Made by a program: the position numbers and the translations under genes. Positions 37,620 to 49,432 of a stretch of 64,000 bases of DNA are shown in pieces. Source of the DNA: Chrysomallon squamiferum (taxonomy: Eukaryota; Mollusca; Gastropoda; Neomphalida; Peltospiridae); contig CM022672.1 in the NCBI GenBank assembly GCA_012295275.1, forward strand, positions 13,637,995-13,701,994, read 5' to 3'. Below the pieces are notes generated by a model that was given only the letters and a program-made list of their open reading frames with translations, made no database searches and was not told the origin of the DNA. The first letter of the stretch is position 1, and every line of letters starts with the position of its first letter.

Positions 37620-37890
37620 ATTTGATATCAAGTACATAAGACCTATTTTTTATATCAAATATGTAAGATGCATTCAACGGACGTGAAGTACGTTTGAAGC
37701 ATTATTTGATTGCGACTTTGATATCGAGTATGTATCATGTATACTTTGATATCAAGTACACGTCACACTCTTTGGTCTCAAATACGTAAGAGGCATTCCT
37801 TGATATCAAATACCGATACATTATTTGATATTAAGTACGTAAGAACATACATTTTTTAATAATGCATTCTTTGATATAAAGTAGGTGTTC
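37620..37890. repeat. Degenerate tandem array of TTTGATATCAAGTACGTAAGA units
   Basis: About eight copies of a (T)TGATATCAA(G/A)TACGTAAGA(T/G)GCATTC-like unit occur at about 37632, 37655, 37718, 37743, 37780, 37800, 37826 and 37872. Each contains the self-complementary core TTGATATCAA or a variant. Spacing is irregular, 20 to 60 bp. Confidence 0.65.
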
Positions 37891-38181
37891 TCTTTTTGTT
37901 ACTTAAAATAGGTAAATTGAGAAGAATACATTAACAACAAACAACGAATTAAGTAACAAATCATTTTCCGCACCTTTGACGATACTTCGACAAAACTGAA
38001 AATATACCAAGTAACCTGTGATATATTTAATCATACTGTGGAGTAGCACGAAATTCACTTAACCGATTTCATTATTAGTTTCCTTCAAGTTAGAAAAACA
38101 ACCCGACGCAATCTTTAGCACCATTCTGATATTGGACTAATATCACTACTCCTGCTGGTGATGGTCAAACTTCGGAGCTCA

Positions 38182-38206
38182 AAAGACGCATTCTGATTGC
38201 GTCTTT
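38182..38206. other. Short perfect hairpin
   Basis: AAAGACGC, a nine-base loop, then GCGTCTTT. It sits in a GC-richer non-coding patch (about 38130-38360). It does not match the histone stem-loop consensus. It is too short to call an RNA gene. Confidence 0.4.
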
Positions 38207-39105
38207 CACCATTTTAAAGAAGAAGGCACGCAACAGGAGTTCGTCTCCTTCACGGTTAATGTTTGTCTCTGCATCAAGTCGAAGACAACGAAAACAAAAT
38301 CCGGATACTGTTCCTTACTCTCGAAGGGATACATAACAGCATGCGTTTCCCGCATCAGCCCCAGATATTCTATTTGTAAATGTTGAAAATTGTTTTACTG
38401 AAACTCTCATCGACAAAGTAAAATCCTTTCAAGAAAAAAGTCACCTACGTATTTCCACTTAATGTATAAATCGGAATTAACACGTATGCGGAAATACATT
38501 GCTAAGCAATTATTTCAAGATCAGTTAATTAATAACGTATTATTTGAGAAGCTTTGCAACGATTATTGAATTTAAAATTAATGTTAAATACGAATGCCAT
38601 TTTAATATGCACAGAATGCACATAGACACAGATACAGACAGAGACAGACATATTTATACGACCTCAAAAACAAAATAAAAGTTTTTAATAAGAAACATTT
38701 CTGAGAAGCAGGAATTGTCAGAAATAAAAGCGAAGAAGAAGAAAAAGAAAAAAGGAGAAAACGGGTCTTTCTGATACACATCTGACATTTGATTTCAGGT
38801 TTTACTAAATAATTAGTGATCAAGGTTGATTTGTGCCGCGACAGCCCAAATAAAAACCGTGTTTCATACTCGGCGTTGTTCCCAGTCGTTACAACTTCCT
38901 TTCCGCTACATTTCATGGCGGTCACAAAACTCGGATCATTGCTGGCTTGAAATAATTGTTATTTACGACCATCAGAGGAATCGACCGTGTCTTCTAGGGT
39001 TTGAAATAAATGAAGAGTCATTGTATTTTCGCTGTGACAAGTCAAAATATTTGGCTGAAGAAAAGTTTCCCAAAGTATTCTGATCATACTTGACTTTGTA
39101 CAGAT

Positions 39106-39110
<5 letters not shown>

Positions 39111-39181
<71 letters not shown>
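39111..39181. repeat. (AG)n microsatellite
   Basis: About thirty-five uninterrupted AG units. The Ser-Leu ORF on the minus strand is spurious. Confidence 0.97.
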
Positions 39182-39186
<5 letters not shown>

Positions 39187-40863
39187 GCAATATTTACTGA
39201 GTTTTAATTTGTAATAACAAATTAATAAGATTTTATGTTACGGTCAAGGTAAATTATAAATATGTTTTAAATAAAGGTTTTTTAATTATTATTAGAAAAA
39301 CTGGCAAGTTCCAGGGAGTGTGAAATATTCTCAGAATATTAAATTTGAAAGTTATCCTTTCAGTTTGTCAGAATTCGAATTTTCTGGGAAATAGGTTCGA
39401 TCTTATTTTCTAGACAACTGTTACTATACCTGATTATTTATTTAGACCGTCGTTACCAGCAGCAGTATGCATTTATTAACCCTCATATAAAATATCACCC
39501 TTGCGGTTAGGAATATATCATATTGCAAATGGTTAATGTCAGAACCACAATTAAAAGTTGCCTAGGAGAAACTGTCTTGATGTGTGATTGTTCGATCATT
39601 CTAAATAATATTTCTAATTATTTTGTTTAACACGATCTTGTTATGTCTACATTTGGTTTTGTACAAAAGTACAGTCCTTAAAGCACCACCACACCCAAAA
39701 AGGCCACGCCATTATCTCGAACAGGTCCGAGAGGCTTTTGTGCACACATGTTGTTTTAAACCAAGAAGGTATTCAATGTAGTTATGACCATATGTGAATT
39801 ATCATTATTAAATGTAATAAATTTGTAAAAAAAAACAAAAAAAAACATTTGTTCTGAAAGTGAAGACACTGTATGTATCTTATTTTGCTTCTGAAATCTT
39901 CAAATTTGTATGCACTGTTTGTAATAATATCAAAATTCATCACAAAATTATATGAAAGTGATTAAAATAATAATAAAAAATTAAAAATACTAAAGAGTTA
40001 AAAAAAACAACAAAAACAACAACAAACAAACAAAACAACAACCTCAGAACACATTAGAAAATAAACATTAATTATTTATTTACTTATTATTATTATTATT
40101 ATTATTATTATTTTTTTTCATTTCAAACACCAAACCTTATCGAATAAAGTTTATGAATAATATAACATGTATAATTTAAGGAATATATAAAAGAAAGAAG
40201 AACTGTTTATTTAATCCCGACACATTTTCATTTCTTTAATCTTGATATATGACATCATACGTAATGCTACATATCTTTTCTTGAGTTAAAAGCAACTGAT
40301 CATTTAAATGTACTTTAATAAAGGCTACTGCCTAGGATGGAAAAAAAAACACGAAAAATGACACATCGAGTAAGATTGATCTAAAACTGCAGCCAAGGTT
40401 CTAACCACAGAAATACAGCCTGACATGATGATGATGATGCATGCTTTTTCTTTTAAAATTTGATACTGATAATCAGAACCTATATTCTTTTTCTTCCACT
40501 TCTTACTGTTGTTGCATATTATTATTATAGAACAATTAGAGATAATGAAATTATTTGATTATGAATAATATTTAAACGGTTTTAATATATATATATATAA
40601 AATTCAGATTTCAATAACGGAATGGCGTCATACCTAATATATTTTTATTCAACAATATTTTTTTTTTTTTTTTAAATAGGCTGAGGAATAATTCAACAAA
40701 CTTTCTTTCACCTTATCTAGCTTTTCGATTACAGATCGATCTTAATAATAATAAAATGAATCTCTAGACTGCACATAAAGCAGGAGTCGCCAATACTGAA
40801 AACTCGCTGGCTACAACGTCTGGAATGATGCGGCAGCAAATAGACGGGGGTGGGAAGCTCGGA

Positions 40864-40976
40864 GCCAATAGCGCTTATCAAAAACTGTCTATAAATGACC
40901 TGTTCCCGTTAACATCGCTTCGTGACAGATCTGTTGTGTGGAGTTGATGTTTTTTTTTTTCACTCAAAGAGATACG
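40864..40976 (+). promoter_or_regulatory. Neuropeptide gene core promoter and 5' UTR exon 1
   Basis: GCCAAT lies at 40864-40869 and TATAAAT at 40890-40896, conventional relative spacing for a CCAAT/TATA promoter. Transcription would start near 40920. The following sequence runs to a good donor, ACG|GTAAGC, at 40977. A matching acceptor (TTTAATTTCCAG) lies at 42934, fifteen bases before the neuropeptide start codon. The local GC content upstream (40790-40870) is raised. This makes a non-coding first exon and an intron of about 1.96 kb, a common layout for neuropeptide genes. Confidence 0.65.
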
Positions 40977-41361
40977 GTAAGCGACTTTTTATTAATTTGT
41001 TTGTTTATTTTTTTATTATTAGTTTTATTAATTTATATCTTCGTTGATTTATTGTTAATATTTATCATAGGCGTATATATTTTTGTTTGTTTGTCTATAA
41101 AAAAAAATTTTTTTATTTTATTTGTTTGTTATACCAATATTATTACAAAATTATAATTAAAGAAAATGAAAATATTGATATTTAAAATTGTTGATTTTAA
41201 ATTATGTTTTAAAAATGTATTTCATGAATATATGTAAACGCAAGTAAATAAATAAATAAAAATAAATAATAAAGAAGAAAAATCAATATCTAAGAGACTA
41301 AAAAGATTATCATCATCATCACCATTATCATTATCATTAACATTATTTTTATTATTATTGT

Positions 41362-41476
41362 TGTAACAGAAGTAACGGAAATAAAACAATTTTTAATAAT
41401 TATTAGTAATTATAATCTTTGTAACAGAAGTAACGGAAATAAAACACTTTTTAATAATTATTAGTAATTATAATCT
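41362..41476. repeat. Two-copy tandem repeat, 58-bp period, in neuropeptide gene intron
   Basis: TGTAACAGAAGTAACGGAAA is followed by TAAAACA and TTTTTAATAATTATTAGTAA. The block occurs twice at 58-bp spacing with only one or two differences, so the duplication is recent. Confidence 0.92.
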
Positions 41477-42144
41477 CTCTTTCTCTTTTTATCTCTGTTT
41501 ATATCTCAATATTTCTAATCTGTTTCTGTCTTTCGTTATGCATCTGTATTTAACTACAGTAAAATAATAAAATTATCGTAATATTACATGCATAAAACTG
41601 AGTTTCCCCTTTAAAGAATAACAACAAGCTACGAAAAACATTAAAAAAAAAAAAAAAAAAAAAAAAAATCTCCGTCTTTCATTGAACATTCAATCAATCA
41701 GACAGTCATTTAACAGTCTGAAACATTTTTATTTTCACTCAAGCACGTCTGAGCTGAATACACGATCCACGAGCCAGGGTTTACCAACTTAAAACAGTAT
41801 TGGTATTAGTGTTAGAATGTTAGAAGAGTGAAATGAGGAGAAACTGTAATATTTGTATACCTCCTCAGTTAGATCTGAGATGTGACCTTTGGAACAATGG
41901 ATCGCTAATTTCTTTACTGAGTCACCAAGCCCGGTGAAAGATGAATATTAACAAGTTTTAATAAGTTGCCAATAATCTTTTGTTGCGGTTATTGTTAATA
42001 TCTCACGTCAATGTGAAAATCTTTGCTTTACAGCACAGTGTATGGATTCAAACAATAAATTCCTGACACCCACGGTTATTAGGAAACTAATTTTTTTCTC
42101 CATAAGTTTTAAGTAAACTGACAACTAATTAAATAATAATAATA

Positions 42145-42182
<38 letters not shown>

Positions 42183-42320
42183 AATGCTGTTGTTGTTATC
42201 ATAATCATTATCGTTATCATATTTTAAGTAAATTCTGGTGACAATAGTAGTAGTAGTAGTGGCAGTAGCAATAGCAGTAATAGTAGTAGTGGTAGTTGTA
42301 TCAACAGCAGCAGCAGCACG
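42145..42320. repeat. (ATG)n and degenerate (AGT)n trinucleotide arrays
   Basis: About a dozen perfect GAT/ATG units at 42145-42180 are followed at 42245-42320 by AGTAGTAGTGGCAGTAGC-type units. They lie in the intron of the neuropeptide gene. Confidence 0.85.
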
Positions 42321-42530
42321 TTGGAATGATAATCAGATATTAACAAAAAATAGTTAAAGGCAAAGCAAAGGAATTAAAACCAAAGGCATTTTGTTTCATC
42401 TTTTCACCTTTAAATATTCAATCCTTTATTATTATTATTTTTTTTACAAATATATAACTGGATAAACACACATACTTTATGTTAATTATACATATCAAAG
42501 TGTGTGTCTAGGAGCAAAATTAATAAACAA

Positions 42531-42556
42531 ACACACACACACACGCACACGCACAC

Positions 42557-42610
<54 letters not shown>
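42531..42610. repeat. (CA)n microsatellite
   Basis: CA units with a few CG interruptions at the 5' side, ending about 340 bp before the neuropeptide start codon. Confidence 0.95.
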
Positions 42611-42613
<3 letters not shown>

Positions 42614-42949
42614 TGTCTACCTGAATAATAATGTTAGTCACCTAGACTGATACCCATTTGATTCTTACTGTTAAATTTATTTGCCTAAACTTCTATGGCC
42701 TGGTATTTCAAGATATTGTCCTTTTAGATACAAATGTCTAAATTTTTCAGCTTCGAATAGTTATTTTGTTTTTCTACTATAAGCGTTATAGATAACATAA
42801 TACGATTCCAATAATTAACTATTATTAGTAAATGTAATTTGTATGTTTTATTTATTATCAGTTTCTGTTCAGTTAAATAAATATATTTTTTGCCGATAAT
42901 TTTCTCACTTTTATTAGACTATTTTAATTTCCAGGTTATCTATAAAGAT

Positions 42950-43966
42950 ATGCAAGTGGGACTACTTCTGGGATACACACTGTTGTTACTAGCATGCAGA
43001 ATCAAAGGAAAAGAAATCTTGCCCACTACGTCACAGGCCTGCAGCGAGGACGACGAGGTAGAACAAACATGTTTTGTCTGTGCGCAGCTTCCTGTTGACC
43101 TCGGTCTATCGGACTGCTGTACAGACTCGACTGCTTTTGAAATCTGTAAAATCTGTCTCGCCGATATTTCCCAGTGTCTCGCCAGCTACCTCGATGTGAT
43201 TAAAGGCGACCGTCTGTTCGCAGACGAAATGCCTGAACCAAACGATAACCCTGGAAGGTCATCTGATGTTGTCAGCAAGAGATTTGGAAGGTTATTTTTA
43301 GGCCCCCGACCTCTGGAGCGACCGAACATAAATGAAATACTGGTTTCAGAAAAAAGGTCCGGCATTTTGGATAAGCCTGACAGAGCGGAAAAACGATGGG
43401 GAACTCTTAACATGGGGGGTCGATACGGAACTTACAATTTAGGGAATCTTTGGAGGCACTACGATTATCCTTTCATCGGCAAAAGAAGCTATTTGTCAAG
43501 CGAAAAGAATGAATACATTCCCGATAATCTTGTCAGTGGAGAGTACGAATCCCGGTATCCAGGAAGTTCGTATCAGAAGCGATACGGAACATTGCATCTT
43601 GGGAAACGTTACGGTACTTTGTTAAAGCGATACGGTACATTGTTCACTTCAAAACGGTATGGTACGTTATTCACTTCAAAGCGTCACGGACCGCAAGATG
43701 CTGTTAGTAAGCGGTACGGAACTTTATTTACTGGAAAACGACATGATGTAAAAAATCAGAAAAAACGCTACGGTACCTTGCATCTGGGGGAAAAAAGGAG
43801 CCTGCCAAATCAGGAGAAGAGATACGGAACGCTGCATTTAGGAAAGAAATGGGGAACGCTGGGACTGGGGAACTACCGTCGATATTCTCCTTCAAAAAGA
43901 GATGAAGAATCATCAGGAACTTTTAATCATAATGTGAACAAACGATACGGACGGCTGTTTCTCTAA
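42950..43966 (+). CDS. Neuropeptide precursor with repeated YGTL-type peptides and Cys-rich N-terminal region
   Basis: A single coding exon encodes 338 aa. The start chosen is the first ATG after the splice acceptor at 42934; sequence before it in the same frame is intron. Residues 1-20 form a signal peptide (MQVGLLLGYTLLLLAC core). Residues 31-76 hold eight Cys (31, 41, 44, 56, 57, 66, 69, 76), suggesting disulfides. From residue 110 on, dibasic sites (mostly KR) release a peptide family: FGRLFLG (112), WGTLNMG (150), YGTLHLG (212, 274, 292), YGTLL (221), YGTLFTS (228, 237), YGTLFTG (256), WGTLGLG (301) and a C-terminal YGRLFL (333). Copies with Gly before the dibasic site should be amidated (YGTLHL-amide, YGTLFT-amide); YGTLL, YGTLFTS and YGRLFL end free. 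Spacer peptides are acidic or basic and variable. Codons differ between copies, so the repeats are not recent duplicates. It is secreted and processed by prohormone convertases. I cannot assign it to a named molluscan family with confidence. Confidence 0.9.
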   Translation: MQVGLLLGYTLLLLACRIKGKEILPTTSQACSEDDEVEQTCFVCAQLPVDLGLSDCCTDSTAFEICKICLADISQCLASYLDVIKGDRLFADEMPEPNDNPGRSSDVVSKRFGRLFLGPRPLERPNINEILVSEKRSGILDKPDRAEKRWGTLNMGGRYGTYNLGNLWRHYDYPFIGKRSYLSSEKNEYIPDNLVSGEYESRYPGSSYQKRYGTLHLGKRYGTLLKRYGTLFTSKRYGTLFTSKRHGPQDAVSKRYGTLFTGKRHDVKNQKKRYGTLHLGEKRSLPNQEKRYGTLHLGKKWGTLGLGNYRRYSPSKRDEESSGTFNHNVNKRYGRLFL

Positions 43967-43969
43967 CTG

Positions 43970-44400
43970 AGAAAAGCGGACACATATTTATTTAGTAACA
44001 AATCTCGTAGACTGAACATTACCTCTGTTTCTCGGGACAACTTCAATACCAATGATTCCAAAGTTCTGTACATTAAATAGGGACTTGTAATAATCACTAT
44101 CGGGGAAACAAACAGTTCAAAAGAAGCGATTCTCAGTCAGAATCAGAACAAGGCTATATTTCTATATTATTCTTCATAACTCATACAATCAGAGGATGAT
44201 AATTTTTGTGCATAAATGAACATAAAACAAACAAAACACTATAATTTTCTATTTGATTATTCAAAGCCATGGTGACAAAACAGTTAATGACAAAAAAAAA
44301 AAAAAAACAAAAAAACCAACAAAAAAACATGAAAAAAATACACTGAAATTACTTGATGGTGTGTATATTTCTGAAATTTAGACTAATGATAATGTGAAAT
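43970..44400 (+). other. Neuropeptide gene 3' UTR
   Basis: Sequence after the stop carries no ORF. It leads to an AATAAA at 44398-44403, the best polyadenylation signal. Confidence 0.6.
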
Positions 44401-44403
44401 AAA
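44398..44403 (+). terminator. Candidate neuropeptide gene polyadenylation signal AATAAA
   Basis: The hexamer lies about 430 bp after the stop codon, in a context (GTGAAATAAAAATAATT) typical of animal 3' ends. Confidence 0.5.
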
Positions 44404-44754
44404 AATAATTACTCTCAAATGACAATATTTGTTATTTTCGATGCAACAAAATGATTTCAGAATAATATTTTGACTTGAATGCTTGTATCTTACATATTAA
44501 ACGCAACGGTTTTTTAATTTCCAACAGTCTCCTGTTTCGACTTTTTAGAGTACCTGGACAAAATGATAGCAAAACAAAATAATGTTTTTTATTTAACGAT
44601 GTATTTTAATATTAACTGTTATAAATAAGATGCCTAATTTTAAATAAAATAAAATTAATAATAAAATTAACGATTAAGGAGTAATATTTTATTTCCTTTC
44701 AAAGATTTTTTTTGCTTTGAATATTTGTCGTAGCTTATTCTGTACATAGAAAAT

Positions 44755-44759
<5 letters not shown>

Positions 44760-44810
<51 letters not shown>
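44760..44810. repeat. (AG)n microsatellite
   Basis: About twenty-five AG units about 360 bp after the candidate polyadenylation site. Confidence 0.97.
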
Positions 44811-44813
<3 letters not shown>

Positions 44814-45131
44814 AATAACAATAACAAAGAAACTCTAATAAGCACATTCCTATAAACATTCTTACTTGTAGCATTCTGTTAAGACTGTTTTGCATTTAAA
44901 TTTTTTCTCTGTATTTTTCCATGGACAGGAAAGTTTGACCTTTGATAAACATGGGTGTACGACTAAAGGGGACATATTACGGGACAACTACCCTCCGAAA
45001 ATTCCAGGCAATACAATGTGGAAAATGTTTTGCCAAAAAAAAAAAAAAAAAAAAAAAAGAAACAAAATGATATTTGGGTCATTAAGTTAATCAAATTTCG
45101 ATAAAAAAGCCGTGGGGCATTTCTAACATTA

Positions 45132-45137
<6 letters not shown>

Positions 45138-45178
<41 letters not shown>
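45138..45178. repeat. (AT)n microsatellite
   Basis: About twenty AT units. Confidence 0.95.
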
Positions 45179-45182
<4 letters not shown>

Positions 45183-45784
45183 CATCAAAGAAAATCAAAG
45201 ATAGAAACTCAATTTAACTATCTACTAATTTTTTTTATTCTTTTGCCTAATATTTACCAGTTAAGTCAAGCTTTCATTATTCTGTATCTGATCTGATTCG
45301 ATTTTTATGCATGATAAAAATGTAAGAAAAATGTAAATCGATACAATATGATAATAAATTACTAATGGGAGTATTATAATTGGCGACGTAAACCTTCACC
45401 TTTACATCACCACAGCGATGAAGACTTCTCTTAATTGGAGATATGTTCTTTCCTTTCACCTTTCTACTCTCGAGTAATCCTGATTTCCTCTGATTACTGA
45501 AAGACTCAGACTAAAATTAGTTTCGCCGAGGTATTTCTGTTTCTTTATAGATCTGAGCTTTATGAGAGATATTCTCCGTAATGTCAAAATATGTCTCCTA
45601 ATCCTTAGAATGGAACTGTTATTTAAACTGAATTAAAAACGCAGTGCGTATGATAATAACCCTAATTAGATAGAGGATGATAAAAAGAAAGGGTCTTAGG
45701 GATTTGTTTGCCCCCTCGTTATTTTTTCTTAACCCTGGTTGCATATTGGAAGATAGTAAAACACACTCTCGCACGCACATACAC

Positions 45785-45890
<106 letters not shown>

Positions 45891-45992
45891 AGACGCGAAT
45901 AATAACTGTTAAAGATAATTAATAAGATTACTGAAAAGAAAGAATTGTAAAATAAAATTAAAAATCTAAATCAAAAAATCAAAATTCAAATA

Positions 45993-46027
<35 letters not shown>

Positions 46028-46956
46028 ATTAGCTGATTCTGAGCTGCACTGCAAACATGACTATATCCGTCGCTGACTCATCCAAATACACGTACAGTAA
46101 TCAAAGGCTCTATTATATCTTAATAAGTAAACAAACATTTTACATCGATCCTTTTAACAATATCTTTTAATAAAAAAATAAAAAAAATATTTCAAAACTT
46201 GTTTATAATACTGGCTTTTAAAGAGATTTATTTCTTATTTTCTTTTATTTCTTCTCATTTATTTTTTTTTTTGGTTTTGTTTTTTCACATTTTTGTTTCT
46301 CTTTTTTTTTCCTATGAGACAGATTTAAGTTTTGTTCTTCAAAATGTATTTCAAATTTTACACATTTAAATTAATTAATATAAACAAAATTTAAAAAAAA
46401 AAAAAAAAACTTCATTATAATTTATTAAATATTTATTCCCAATTCAGTTTCTATTATTACTACTACAAAAACTTTTTCAAATATGAGACTGCTTTTAATA
46501 ACAATAAACACATGGACAACAACAACAGCAACAATAGTATTCATATCCATTTCTGAGTTAACCTTATACTTTACTTAATGAAATAAGATATGCAATCAGT
46601 CTTACAACAGGACAGAAAATATTCAGAGCCAAACTGAAAAAAAGACTGCTGAAGATATTCAATGTTCAGATAGTTTTAACATACAAACAATATCTTTAAA
46701 AAAATTATTTTGTTTTTGTATTTTAGTATTTTTTTTTTTTTTTTTCAGTCATGGTGACGATGATGATGATAAATATAATGTAAAGAAAAATAACAATAAC
46801 AGAATGAACAACAGTAATAGACGAATCATACGAAACTATTGTTTGTTACAAAGTTTATAACTTTTTAAGTTACATAAATCCTTCATATAATCCACACATT
46901 TGTACATATATATACACATATATACATACAGTTATATCCACCGAAACATGCACAAG

Positions 46957-46967
<11 letters not shown>

Positions 46968-47001
<34 letters not shown>

Positions 47002-47054
47002 AGATACCTATAAAAAATACATACAAACATGAACACAAACATACACTACACTAG

Positions 47055-47093
<39 letters not shown>
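46968..47093. repeat. Two (CA)n microsatellites
   Basis: CA runs at about 46968-47000 and 47060-47093 with imperfect ATACAT sequence between. Confidence 0.93.
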
Positions 47094-47096
<3 letters not shown>

Positions 47097-48863
47097 TTAT
47101 ATAAAAACATATACATACACAACGGAACAAATATTTAACAATCAAAATCTTTAGAACACGATATTGTGACAGCATCTCTAATTAACACGACAACTGACAA
47201 CCGTCTGCGGATAAAAAACACCGAACTGAAGTAAAAACGGGCGTGTTTTTTTCTCTCTAAAAATGAAGAATTGTGTGATAAAATAATCCAGGAATTAATC
47301 TGAAAACGCGCAGATTTAACCTGTATGAGGGAAACCAGACTTCTTGACGCTAAAGGATAAATAAAAACCCCTTTGCGACGGCACTAGTCATTAAAGTCAT
47401 CTATCTATATGTGTGTGTGTGTTTGTGCGTGTGTGTGTGCGTGTATACGTACGTACGTGTGTATAATTATATCACTAGCATATTTAGAGGAGTGGCGAAG
47501 AGAAGGGGCGAGGTTGAAGCTGTTGATTGCAGTGGTTGTGCTGTAAATTGACAGGAACACATTAACAAACTTTATTAAATATCTGTATCATTATCGTTGC
47601 GATATTATGCTCTCTGCAATAAATATCTTACATATTCAATCAACATGTCCTTCCTTCTTGACATTTTTACGGTTACTAAGTTGCCTACCTATTAACGTTA
47701 AATACGTAGACATTTTATTACGGCAGTGAAATTATAAATACAAAGAAGAAAAAAGAAGACTCACTTTCTCATGTCATATAATATTGTTAATGATACTTGA
47801 TAAAGAGGAAGGAAAAGAAGATGAATGTACTTCATTATTTTAACGTCGTGTACATTGTGATATAAAGTCATTATAGATCACCGTTCATATCCAACACGCA
47901 CGCATTAACGCCATAATTAAAAGAGGATAAAACTGGTGATAATATCTCAACGACAACTTAACAGCAATAATTAAAACTCGACTAGTATATATTTCTCAGT
48001 TTTACTTTTAGTTGTCTACGAAATAATATATATATATATATTTTATTCTATTCATGCGCGAATATATGGGATAGGATACATCGAATTCATCTGGACACCT
48101 CTGTTACTAAAACAATTTGTTTTTATCAATTGTTTGTATCTAACACTGCTCGCAGGTAGTAGTTTTTTGTTTGCTATTACTAGTACAACAATTACAGTTA
48201 TAATTACTGATACTACTACTTCAAGACTAATGTTATCATAACTATTATTTCCACAGTAATTACTTTTAATATCATTAACACTTCTAACACTATTTTTACT
48301 ATTGTTTTGAATGAAATTATCAAATATAGTACTGTTGTTACTTTTATTATTGTTATTACTGCTTCTCCTTCTACTATTGTTGCTAGTATCATTACTGTTT
48401 TGTACAATTATTATTAGTGTTTCTATAACAGTTGATACTGTCGCTATTACTGATACTACCATTACAACTATTATATACTATTATTAGATTAGAATATGGC
48501 AAGACGCCGACAGTAACGAAAACATTCGATCTCTCTTTCCTTTGTCGATTCCCGAACAGGCTATAAAATATCGACATACATTTCAAAATACAGATAATCA
48601 AGAAAACTAAAGATCAGTGCAAAAACCATTTTGGTTACAGCAAATGTCATTGAATACACACACCAAGAGAAAATTCTCACTGAATAATATTTTTCATTGC
48701 AGATTATATGATTATAAATACCAAAAACACATTTGAGATGAAAAACATGTGAACTAATGACATTTGTTGTTTGTATAGAAATCATCACGACAGAAACAAG
48801 TTCCATAATAACATACAAACTGCTATACATAACACATTAACAGCACCACTGTTTCTCATGTGC

Positions 48864-48864
<1 letters not shown>

Positions 48865-48920
<56 letters not shown>
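48865..48920. repeat. (AG)n microsatellite
   Basis: About twenty-eight AG units, with an AT run shortly after at 48936-48950. Confidence 0.97.
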
Positions 48921-48923
<3 letters not shown>

Positions 48924-49389
48924 TTGTCCGTAAATATATATATATATATATTCCGCACCATAGCCAACTACTGGTAAACAAACGTCGGATATTATTATTA
49001 TTATTTCTACATTATCAAAAAAAAAAAAAAAAAAATAAAATTAACGCCAATTCAAATTCTGAATAAACACATTTTTGCTGACATAATTTGACTAAGTGAA
49101 ATAAATGTTAAACTGTGTTGCAGATAGTTTCACAGTGTAAATGAAGCAGACAAACAAGCTGCCAATTCCAAATGTGCATTAAGTGATTTCCGTGATAACT
49201 TTGTTTTATAACATTTTTTTTTTTTTTTTTAGTACGAGAAAAACTGATAAACATATACAAAATTTCTAACAGCAAAACGAATGTTTATTTTCGGGTGAGT
49301 ATAAATTTTTGTTATTTGCAGGTGAATTTCTGGAACAATAAAATGAAAAAAAAAAAAAAAAGAAACAAAAAGAAAAAAGAAAGAAGTAA

Positions 49390-49432
<43 letters not shown>

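Larger units (their letters stand above)
33800..40860. other. Large intergenic region, no gene recognised
   Basis: This region lies between the GGCT-fold gene and the neuropeptide promoter, which diverge. A GC-richer patch at about 34470-34640 (CCCGGATTTAC, GCCCCAACCCCCG) looks unlike its surroundings and may be a transposon remnant. Short ORFs at 36544-36825 and 38826-39083 have mixed composition but no domain or splice context that I recognise. The degenerate repeat at 37620-37890, the hairpin at 38182-38206 and the AG tract at 39111-39181 are listed separately. The remainder is AT-rich filler with ATT, GTT and AAAT runs. Confidence 0.6.

Noticed and set aside
38182-38206. Histone-type 3' stem-loop
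   Set aside because: The eight-base stem AAAGACGC/GCGTCTTT and nine-base loop do not fit the histone consensus, and no histone gene is near.
38826-39083. 85-aa plus-strand ORF of mixed composition
   Set aside because: It looks more protein-like than its neighbours, but no family, signal or splice partner was recognised; left as unassigned.
39385-39400. TTCGA-containing segment considered as a tRNA T-arm
   Set aside because: No A box, acceptor stem or anticodon arm can be folded around it; no tRNA was found in the window.
42890-42949. Twenty-residue N-terminal extension of the neuropeptide precursor
   Set aside because: It has no ATG start, crosses a good splice acceptor (TTTAATTTCCAG at 42934), and the signal peptide begins at the downstream ATG.
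48052-48830. Chain of minus-strand ORFs rich in Asn, Ser, Ile and Val
   Set aside because: They derive from degenerate ATT/ACT trinucleotide sequence and overlap one another in different frames.
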